The notes beneath the pieces are model-generated. The model worked only from the letters and a program-made list of their open reading frames with translations. It was not told where the DNA came from and did no database searches. A stretch of 6,904 nucleotides of DNA from JBBSTY01 sp038235385 (GTDB lineage: Bacteria; Actinomycetota; Acidimicrobiia; Acidimicrobiales; Acidimicrobilacustridaceae): assembly GCA_038235385.1 (NCBI GenBank), contig JBBSTY010000177.1, positions 1 through 6,904 on the forward strand. The letters are read 5' to 3'. Positions within the stretch are counted from its first letter, which is position 1, and each line of letters opens with the position of its first letter. Made by a program: the position numbers and the translations under genes. Below are positions 1 through 6,904 of the stretch, one piece after another.

Positions 1-1600
1 CCGTCACCGCAGTCGCGTCGCTGTCGATCCACGGCCGGGCGCCGGGCCAGGTCCCGCGCGAACGGATGACCCGGAACGTCGACGGCGCCGAGGTGGTCTC
101 GGCGACGAACGAGACGGTCAGCGTCCCTGCCGCATCCACCGAGCCGGTGATGTCGCTCGGTGGATCCGGTGCCGCGCCGGTGACGACCGTGGGCAGGGTG
201 GTGGTGGCCTCGGGGCCGAGCGGTGCGGCTTCGTCGTCACCGCGGGTCGCGAGCACGACCGCCACCGACAGCACGAGCAGCACGCCCACCACCGATCCGA
301 TGACGAGCGTCAGGTTCGGCCCGCCGTCGCGCCCGGACAGCCGATCGGCCATCGACATCTTCGGTGCGGCGGGGGGCGCCGGCCGCTTCATGACCGTCTC
401 GGGGTCCTCCTCGAACGCGGGGGTCGGAGCCGGCGGCTTCGATCGGGGGGCGGGTGCGACCCCGGGGGCCCACGGCGACGGAGACGCACCGGGCGCCTGG
501 GGTGGCGCCGACGCCGAGACAGGTGGAGCGGGCTCGGGCTGTCCCGCCGCGGTGCCGTGCGGGGCGGCACCCGACGGCATGGGCGCGTCGGGCGGCGTCG
601 CGAGCGGCGGTGCGGCCGCCGGCGACCGGACCGGATCGGGGTTGACGACCTGGGGGGTGGCCCGCCGGGTCCCGTCCTCGTCGGGTTCGTTCCAATCGCG
701 CACCGGTGGATCGGCGACGCCCCCCAACTCGTCGCGGACCTCGATGTGGGTGGGAGCGAGCGACAGCTCCTGTTCGATCGACTGGAGCGCCCGAGCGAAG
801 GCCACGGCGGACGCCGGGCGGTGGGTGGGATCGGGGGCCATCCCGTTGGCCAGCAGGTGCACGAGCGAGGTCGGTGCGTCGGGACGGCTCAGGCGGGGGA
901 CGGCGTGGCTGGCGACCCGACCGATGACCGCCGTCTCGGTGTTGTCGCCGCCCGGGACCCAGAACGGCGAGTGCCCGGTGAGCAGGCTGAACATCGTGGC
1001 GCTGAGCGAGTAGAGATCCGACGCCTGCGATCCGTTGTGGCCGGGGTCGAGCAGGACCTCGGGACTCGAGAACGCAACGGTGACGCCCGCGGCCGTCTCG
1101 ACCGCTCCCTCGGAGGCGACGCTGGCGATGCCGAAGTCGGTGAGGCCCGGCCGGCCGTAGCTGCTGGTGAGGATGTTCGCCGGTTTGATGTCGCGGTGGA
1201 GGATCCCGGCGCGGTGCGCGGTCTCGACGGCCGACGCCACCTGCACCCCGACGCGGAGCACCTCCGCGACCGACAGACGACCGCCCCGGGCGCGGATGCC
1301 GAAGTGCTCGCCCGGGTAGTGCTCCATGACGATGTAGGGCCGACCGTCCGGGGCTATGCCCGAGGCGTGGATGGTGACGATGTAGGGATGCTCGGAGACC
1401 TGGGCCATCACGTTCGCCTCGTTGGCGAACTGACGCAGGCTCGATTCGGACACGTACTCGGCGCGCAGGACCTTGACCGCCACCGGACGGCTGGGGTGGT
1501 GCTGGGTGAACAGGAAGACGTCGGCGAACCCGCCGCTGCCGATGCCCTCGACGAGGGTGAACCCGGGGAGGTCGGGGGGTGCGCTGCGCGCCCGGCTCAT
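1..1600 (-). CDS. Membrane-anchored Hanks-type Ser/Thr protein kinase (C-terminus cut off by window)
   Basis: Transfers phosphate from ATP to Ser/Thr of target proteins at the inner face of the membrane. The frame is open for 533 codons from ATG 1600-1598 to the window edge. Kinase domain is about residues 14-275: glycine loop GSGGFADV (21-28), ATP-binding Lys43 in VAVKV, likely helix-C Glu61, catalytic loop HRDIKPAN (135-142; Asp137, Lys139, Asn142), DFG 155-157, an SPE in place of APE at 179-181, Asp195, and Arg261 in HRP. All catalytic residues are present, so it should be active. Residues 280-425 form a Pro/Ala-rich juxtamembrane linker containing an acidic EEDPETVMKRP stretch. A hydrophobic helix at about 430-451 crosses the membrane, and what is visible outside (455-533) looks like the start of an FN3-like domain, not PASTA repeats. 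It starts 13 bp after the FHA gene stop, with only a weak GGCGAG-type ribosome site, suggesting one operon. The family call is very secure; the ectodomain call is tentative. Confidence 0.97.
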   Translation of the reverse strand, partial: MSRARSAPPDLPGFTLVEGIGSGGFADVFLFTQHHPSRPVAVKVLRAEYVSESSLRQFANEANVMAQVSEHPYIVTIHASGIAPDGRPYIVMEHYPGEHFGIRARGGRLSVAEVLRVGVQVASAVETAHRAGILHRDIKPANILTSSYGRPGLTDFGIASVASEGAVETAAGVTVAFSSPEVLLDPGHNGSQASDLYSLSATMFSLLTGHSPFWVPGGDNTETAVIGRVASHAVPRLSRPDAPTSLVHLLANGMAPDPTHRPASAVAFARALQSIEQELSLAPTHIEVRDELGGVADPPVRDWNEPDEDGTRRATPQVVNPDPVRSPAAAPPLATPPDAPMPSGAAPHGTAAGQPEPAPPVSASAPPQAPGASPSPWAPGVAPAPRSKPPAPTPAFEEDPETVMKRPAPPAAPKMSMADRLSGRDGGPNLTLVIGSVVGVLLVLSVAVVLATRGDDEAAPLGPEATTTLPTVVTGAAPDPPSDITGSVDAAGTLTVSFVAETTSAPSTFRVIRSRGTWPGARPWIDSDATAVT

Positions 1601-1613
1601 CGGGGCTCGCCCG

Positions 1614-3721
1614 TCACTCGGTGACCTCGTAGGTGAGCCGGACGGCATCGCCGAGGCTCACCACGGTGCCGACCGGGATCGGGAACGGCTCGGTGGGGCG
1701 CAGTTGGACCGGGCTCTGACCCGGAACGGTCACGTAGGTGTGGTTCATCGAGTCGCGGTCGATCACCTGCACCTGCCAGTCGACGAGACGGATCTCGACG
1801 TGGGTGCGCGACAGCACCGTGTCGGGGTCGGGGATGCGCACCACCCGGGCGGGCTCTCCCTCGATGACGGCTCCCGATGCGGGTTTGCGGCCGATGAGCA
1901 GGGGACCGTCGAGGTCGATGTCGTCACCGTCGACGACCCGGAGCACGCCGAGGGGTGGACGGGTGATCGTGGTGACGGTGCGGTCGCTGATGGGCAGCCC
2001 GCACCGCCGACAGGGGTCGCCGTAGGGCGGGTTCGGGTGCCCCGCGGGGCAGTGGACGGCCTGGACCCGGGGCCGCGACGCCTCGGTGGCGGCGGCGGCC
2101 TGCGCGGCGCGGAGCTGGGCCAACCCGACGGTGGGCGCGTCGTCGAGATCGTCGCCCGGCTCGGGGTCTGCGTCGGATCGGGGTGGGAGCTCGTGACCGA
2201 CCGGCGGCGAGGGCGGTGGTGGATCCGGCGGGGGCGCGACGGGGGACTCGGCGGTCGGCCCGGGCGGCGCGGCGGCGGAGACGAACGGTGGTGCTGGTGC
2301 GGACGGCAACGACGTGGCGGGGGGGACGAACGGTGGTGCTGGTGTCGGCGGCAACGGCGTGGCGGGAGCGGCGGGCGGCGGTTCGGCCGCGACCTGCGGT
2401 GCGAGCGGGGTGCCGAGCGCATCGGGAGCGGCGACGTCGGGGGTGATCGGCTCCGGTGCCGCCCAGCCGGTCGGCGCGGGAGGGACGATCGGGCTCGGGG
2501 CGCTCGGCGGCGTCGCGGTCTGCGGCGAGGTGGGCGGGGGCGGTGCGGCGATCACCGTCGGGGGCGCCGGCGCCTCGGGTGGGGCCGGCGGGGGCGCCGA
2601 CGACGCCGACGAGGGCGTCACGCCGGGGACCGATTCGATGAGCCCGGCCGGTCGGCGCGGCGGTGCGGGTGGGTCCGGCACCACCGGCCGGGCGGGTGGC
2701 GCGGGTGGGCCGGGCGGTGCGGGTGGGCCGGGCGGTGCGGGTGGGCCGGGCGGTGCGGGTGGCGCAGGTGGGCCGGGCGGCGCGGGTGGTGCGGGTGGGC
2801 CGGGTGGTGCGGGTACCAGCGGGGGCTCGGGGCGCGAGGTGCGGGTGTCGAAGGTCTGGGTGTGCGGCGACAACGACTCCGCCGCACTCGGTCCGAGCGG
2901 AGGGGTCGCCATCGCGGCATCGGTGGCCATCGCGGGTGCCGGCGGTGCGGGAGCGGTGGCCATCGCGGGCGGCGCCGCCGGGGCATCGGGTGGCAGCGGC
3001 GGGAGCGACGGCGGTTCGGGACCCTGGTCGGCGGTGCGGACGGCGGCATCCTCCACGCTGGCGTACTGGGTGTCGGCCAGGAGGTGACCGAAGTCGTAGC
3101 GCGCCTCGGCGTCCGGCTCGATCGACGACGGCGGCGCTGGTGGGACGGTCGTGGTGAGGATCGGTGGTGGAGGAACGAGGGGCGCGGGTGGTGGTCCGGG
3201 CGGCGGTGGCGGCGGGAGGGGAGCGACCGGGGGTGGAAGCGGTGGGGGTGGGGGCGTCGGGGGAGGGGCCGGTGCGGCGAAGCGGCGGTGGATGACGTCC
3301 GCACGGGCGATGCCGGTGGGGACGACCAGGGTCGCGGTGCCGGGATCGGCTCCCGGGTGGAGGCGAACGGTGAACGACGCCGGCGTGCGCACGAGGTGCT
3401 CGGCCCAGGCGTAGCGGAGGTCGCTGGTGTGGTGGGTGGGGAACCCGGCCTGGTCGGTGGTGGTGACCACGGCGGTGGCGCTCACGAGGACGCGGACCCC
3501 CTCGGGCTCGACCAGGACGATGGCGAGCGGGGCGAGCGGACCAGCGGCCGCGGCCCGGGCCAGCGCCTCGCCGATCGGTGCCGCCGGCGCGTCGGCCATC
3601 AGCAGCGGGACGAGGGTCTGGGGCAGCCAGTCGGCGGGATCGGCGCCGATGAGGGCCGAGCCGCGTTCGCCGACGATGGCGGTGCCGTCGCCGGGTCCGA
3701 GGAACGTTCCCGATGGCAGCG

Positions 3722-3725
<4 letters not shown>
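1614..3725 (-). CDS. Proline-rich FHA-domain protein with zinc-ribbon-like motif
   Basis: Probable cytoplasmic phosphothreonine-binding adaptor of the adjacent kinase/phosphatase pair; 703 aa, no signal peptide or membrane helix. I chose GTG 3725-3723, whose GTGA overlaps the phosphatase TGA; the frame stays open further upstream, but only inside the phosphatase gene. Residues 1-150 form a folded-looking domain I do not recognise. Residues 150-555 are extremely Pro/Ala-rich with internal repeats, interrupted by a non-proline island at 202-236 (DFGHLLADTQYASVEDAAVR at 211-230). A CxxGH-x8-CxxC pattern (Cys559, His563, Cys572, Cys575) looks like a small zinc ribbon. The FHA domain is residues 591-703: GR at 612-613, SRTH at 639-642, Asn661. 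The usual NGT turn reads NHT (661-663), a mild departure that need not abolish binding. The FHA core is confident. The adaptor role is inferred from family and neighbours; the N-terminal domain could be a ligand- or partner-binding module. Confidence 0.93.
2280..2369. repeat. Two-copy 45-bp tandem repeat inside the FHA gene
   Basis: Copies at 2280-2324 and 2325-2369 match at 39 of 45 positions, with the first 20 bases identical. On the coding strand they give two 15-residue units (residues 453-467 and 468-482), sharing APAT/PPAT starts and an APPFV end. This shows the linker grew by in-frame duplication. Confidence 0.85.
2705..2814. repeat. 18-bp tandem repeat inside the FHA gene linker
   Basis: Three perfect copies of GTGGGCCGGGCGGTGCGG occur head to tail at 2705-2722, 2723-2740 and 2741-2758. 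Near-copies follow at 2768-2785 and 2795-2812, separated by 9-bp half units. On the coding minus strand each unit encodes Pro-Pro-Gly Pro-Pro-Ala; the whole array gives about 13 PPG/PPA triplets (residues about 307-344). Gly is not present at every third position, so this is a polyproline-type rod, not a collagen helix. All units are multiples of 9 bp, so copy changes preserve the frame. Confidence 0.9.
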
Positions 3726-4561
<836 letters not shown>

Positions 4562-4574
4562 CCGGGACAGTGAT

Positions 4575-4579
4575 CTCCC
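4575..4579 (-). promoter_or_regulatory. Possible ribosome binding site of the PP2C gene
   Basis: GGGAG on the minus strand lies 13 nt before ATG 4561-4559, longer than the usual 5-9 nt. It is the only purine-rich anti-16S match near this start. The start choice rests mainly on alignment with the typical PP2C N-terminus. Confidence 0.35.
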
Positions 4580-4724
4580 ACAGGGCGGACGGATCGGGGA
4601 CCGGGTCAGCATCGCGCCGGACCACCGCTCGCGGTACGGGGAGTTCTGCCCCTTCCGTCGCGGCGAACCGTCTGGTGCATTGGGTGTTGTGGCCGAAGAC
4701 GTTCTCTCTCCGAGGTTGGTTGGG

Positions 4725-4730
4725 TACGAT
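4725..4730 (+). promoter_or_regulatory. Candidate -10 element for the Ig-repeat gene
   Basis: TACGAT matches the actinobacterial TANNNT -10 pattern and sits in the least GC-rich part of the intergenic region. It would give a start point near 4737 and a leader of roughly 50 nt. The hexamer at -35 spacing (TTCTCT, 4702-4707) is a poor match. A single six-base match is weak evidence. Confidence 0.25.
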
Positions 4731-4786
4731 CCGAGGCAGAACGCGGCGGCCCTGGTGATCGCGCGCGCTTCGACACCCCTCTCCCC

Positions 4787-6904
4787 ATGACCGCCCCCGC
4801 CCCCGCTCCCGCGCACCCGACCCGTTCGTTCAACCGGTGGATCGCCGCCGGCGTCGCGCTGGTGCTGGTGGTCACCGTGGTCGCCCTCGCCCTGCGGTCC
4901 GACGGCTTCCACGCCACCAAGGTCAACCTCAACGACGCCGGCATCTGGGTGGTCAACTGGCAGAAGGGCCTGGCCGGGCGCATCAACACCCAGACCGGGT
5001 CGATCGAGGTGGCGGTGCCCTCGCCGACGCAGTCGTTCGACATCGCCCAGGTCGACGACGTCGTCGTCCTCAACGTCCCCGAGAACCGCACCATGGTGCC
5101 CATCGACGTCGCCCTGGCCCGGCTCGGCGAGCCGGTCGAGCTGCCCGACCGGGGGGAGGCCATGTTGGGCGGCGCGGTCGGCGCGCTCGACGACCCCGGT
5201 TCCGGCAAGGTGTGGGCCACCACCCGCGCCCGGTTGGCCCAACTCGACATCGCCACCACGCCACCGGTGCTCGAGCCCGGCGTCGACGCAGTGAGTGTGG
5301 TCGGCACCGATGGCACCACGTATGCCTACGCGCCCGGCTCGCCCGAGATCCACGTGGCCGGGACCGACACCGACGCCACCACCGTCGCCATCGCGCCGGT
5401 CGACCGCGAGCCCCAGATCACCGCCGTCGGGGGACAGGTCGTGGTGCTCGACGCCGCCTCGTCCCGGCTGGTGATCCCCGGTCGGGCGCCGGTCGATCTC
5501 GACGGGCGAGGTGACCAACCGGTCCTCCAGCTCCCCGGACCCGCCAACGCCGAGGTCCTGGTCGGCACCGACGACGCGCTCCTCGGCGTGTCCCTCGACA
5601 CCGGCGAGGTGCGCGAGGTGACCGACGGGGGCACCGGTGACGCGGTCGCGCCGGTGTGGCTCGACGGGTGCGCCTACGGCGCCTGGACGGCCACGCCCCG
5701 CTACGCCCAGGCGTGCGGAGGCCGTGACGTCATCGCCGACCAGGTCGCCAAGGCCCGGGTCGGCGGTCCGATGCAGTTCCGGATCAACCGCAACCGCGTC
5801 GTCCTGAACGACACGTCGACCGGCGTCAACGTGCTCTTCACCGAGGACAAGCCGCTCGAGGTCGACAACTGGGAGGACGCCCTCAACAAGGACCGCGAGG
5901 AGACCGAGACCGAGACCGAGGTCGTGCAGCGCGATCCGGCCAGCTGCGATGCCGACACCACCCCGGCCGAGCTGGCCGACGATCGCGCCGGTACCCGGCC
6001 GGGTCGGCCGGTGATCGTCCCGGTGCTCGACAACGACCGGTTCCCGCGTTGCGAGGTTCCGGTCGTGACCGTGCCGTTGCCGCCCGACCCCGCGGCCGCC
6101 ATGGTCGACGTCGTGCGCGGCGGCACCGCGGTGCAGGTGACCCCGGCCGTCGACCGCACCGCGCCGATCACGTTCACCTACGAGATCGCCACGGCGGGCG
6201 GCACCCGGCGCGCGGCGGTCACCGTCGACATCGCCACGGCCGGGGTCAACAACCCGCCGGTGGCCGAACCCGACAACACCTCCGTCGTGGCCGGCCGCTC
6301 GGTTCGCCACGACGTGCTCAGCAACGACCACGACCCCGAGGGCGATGCCCTCACCGTCGTCGGAGCACGAACCGACGACGGATCGGTCTCGTTCCGCTCC
6401 GGCGGTGAGGTCGCCTACACCGCCAGCGGCAGCGCGGTCGGCACCCGGATCGTCACCTACACCGTCGAGGACGAGGGGGGCGCGTCCGCCGAGGGTCAGC
6501 TCGAGGTCACCGTCACCGCCGCCGAGGTCAACGTCGGCCCGACGGCGCGCAACGACCGCCTCCTCGCCGTCGTGGGGAACGAGTCCTCGGTCTCGCTGTT
6601 GGCCAACGACGTCGACCCCAACGGCGATGCCTTCCAGATCGCCTCGGTGGCCGAACCGGCCGACCTCGACGTGTCCTGGGACGACAAGGGCGAGCTGCGG
6701 GTGCGACCCTCCAAGGCGGGCACCTGGCTGTTCGGGTACACGATCACCGACGGCGAGAAGACCGCCGATGCACAGATCCGCGTCGACGCCACCGAGGCCG
6801 GCGTCAACCGGCCCCCGGTCGCGGTGCGCGACGACCTCGCCGTGCGTCCGGGCATCCCCGGCTACCTCGATCTGGTCGCCAACGACCTCGACCCCGACGG
6901 CGAC
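4787..6904 (+). CDS. Membrane-anchored surface protein with Ig/cadherin-like repeats (C-terminus beyond window)
   Basis: Large extracytoplasmic protein of unknown exact function; 706 codons are visible and the frame is still open. A short cytoplasmic end with Arg/Lys is followed by a hydrophobic anchor at about 18-37 with no clear cleavage or lipobox site. Residues about 42-350 are beta-rich with short repeating strands, possibly a degenerate beta-propeller; Cys294 and Cys310 may form a disulphide. An acidic EETETETE run (371-378) leads into tandem Ig/cadherin-like repeats of about 90 aa: a degenerate one (about 405-485, VLDNDRFP), then 487-578, 581-669 and 673 onward. The last three carry N-D-x-D-P-x-G-D (513-520, 607-614, 699-706) and begin near a PPVA/GPTA-type motif. 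Such Asp-rich loops often bind calcium between domains; that is inference here. It is divergent from the phosphatase-FHA-kinase cluster and may be the repeat-protein member of a PFNA-like locus. Alternative: a generic adhesin or wall-associated structural protein. Confidence 0.93.
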   Translation, partial: MTAPAPAPAHPTRSFNRWIAAGVALVLVVTVVALALRSDGFHATKVNLNDAGIWVVNWQKGLAGRINTQTGSIEVAVPSPTQSFDIAQVDDVVVLNVPENRTMVPIDVALARLGEPVELPDRGEAMLGGAVGALDDPGSGKVWATTRARLAQLDIATTPPVLEPGVDAVSVVGTDGTTYAYAPGSPEIHVAGTDTDATTVAIAPVDREPQITAVGGQVVVLDAASSRLVIPGRAPVDLDGRGDQPVLQLPGPANAEVLVGTDDALLGVSLDTGEVREVTDGGTGDAVAPVWLDGCAYGAWTATPRYAQACGGRDVIADQVAKARVGGPMQFRINRNRVVLNDTSTGVNVLFTEDKPLEVDNWEDALNKDREETETETEVVQRDPASCDADTTPAELADDRAGTRPGRPVIVPVLDNDRFPRCEVPVVTVPLPPDPAAAMVDVVRGGTAVQVTPAVDRTAPITFTYEIATAGGTRRAAVTVDIATAGVNNPPVAEPDNTSVVAGRSVRHDVLSNDHDPEGDALTVVGARTDDGSVSFRSGGEVAYTASGSAVGTRIVTYTVEDEGGASAEGQLEVTVTAAEVNVGPTARNDRLLAVVGNESSVSLLANDVDPNGDAFQIASVAEPADLDVSWDDKGELRVRPSKAGTWLFGYTITDGEKTADAQIRVDATEAGVNRPPVAVRDDLAVRPGIPGYLDLVANDLDPDGD

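Larger units (their letters stand above)
4562..4786. promoter_or_regulatory. Divergent intergenic region between PP2C cluster and Ig-repeat gene
   Basis: This 225-bp gap is the only sizeable non-coding stretch and must hold promoters for both directions if the two transcription units are separate. Its right half (about 4660-4735) is visibly less GC-rich than the flanking genes. I see no convincing terminator, riboswitch or strong operator palindrome. On the minus strand I could not find a TANNNT-type -10 sequence, so the promoter of the phosphatase cluster is not located. Confidence 0.6.

Noticed and set aside
66..1624. Plus-strand open frames across the kinase gene (315 and 355 codons)
   Set aside because: They are antisense to clear kinase motifs and have no recognisable domain.
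2694..2807. Collagen-like repeat
   Set aside because: Triplets alternate between PPG and PPA, so Gly is missing from about half of the third positions and a collagen triple helix is not supported.
2314..3087. Gly-rich plus-strand frame resembling a PE_PGRS-type protein
   Set aside because: GGAGGPGGAG is simply the reverse complement of the PPG/PPA codons of the FHA protein linker; there is no PE domain or separate promoter evidence.
4629..4653. Possible hairpins in the intergenic region (CCGCTCGCGG; GGGG-loop-CCCC)
   Set aside because: Stems are only 4 bp, expected by chance in GC-rich DNA, and no T-run follows.
4562..6331. Long minus-strand extension upstream of the PP2C gene
   Set aside because: The open frame runs through the intergenic region and antisense to the Ig-repeat gene. 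Its His/Gly/Asp/Val-rich translation has no domain, and PP2C homology begins at ATG 4561.

Overview
The window is a high-GC stretch with strong G/C preference at third codon positions and very little non-coding DNA. It most likely comes from an actinobacterium; the family mix and style would fit Acidimicrobiia or a relative, but that placement is inference and no rRNA or other marker is present.

Four genes fill the window. On the minus strand, read right to left, is a compact three-gene cluster: a PP2C-type Ser/Thr phosphatase (3722-4561), a 703-residue proline-rich protein ending in a zinc-ribbon-like motif plus an FHA domain (1614-3725, starting at a GTG that overlaps the phosphatase stop), and a membrane-anchored Hanks-type Ser/Thr kinase (1-1600, C-terminus cut by the window edge). 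A 225-bp divergent intergenic region (4562-4786) separates this cluster from a plus-strand gene (4787 to beyond 6904). That gene encodes a membrane-anchored, extracytoplasmic protein with a beta-rich N-terminal region followed by tandem Ig/cadherin-like repeats carrying an N-D-x-D-P-x-G-D motif. No mobile elements, RNA genes or CRISPR arrays were seen.

The likely logic is a phospho-signalling module. The kinase phosphorylates Thr residues on itself and partners, the FHA protein binds phosphothreonine, and the phosphatase resets the system. The divergent surface protein is a plausible client or partner. The combination resembles, from memory, the 'PFNA' type of actinobacterial cluster known from bifidobacteria (kinase, FN3/Ig-repeat surface protein, MoxR-type AAA ATPase, DUF58, transglutaminase-like protein, PP2C and FHA protein). 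If so, MoxR, DUF58 and transglutaminase genes should lie just to the right of the window. This would be a variant of a known module, not a wholly new system. The least explained parts are the N-terminal domain and the isolated non-proline island of the FHA protein.

Many long open frames overlap the four genes on the opposite strand or in other frames. They are by-products of GC-rich, stop-poor coding sequence and are not annotated.
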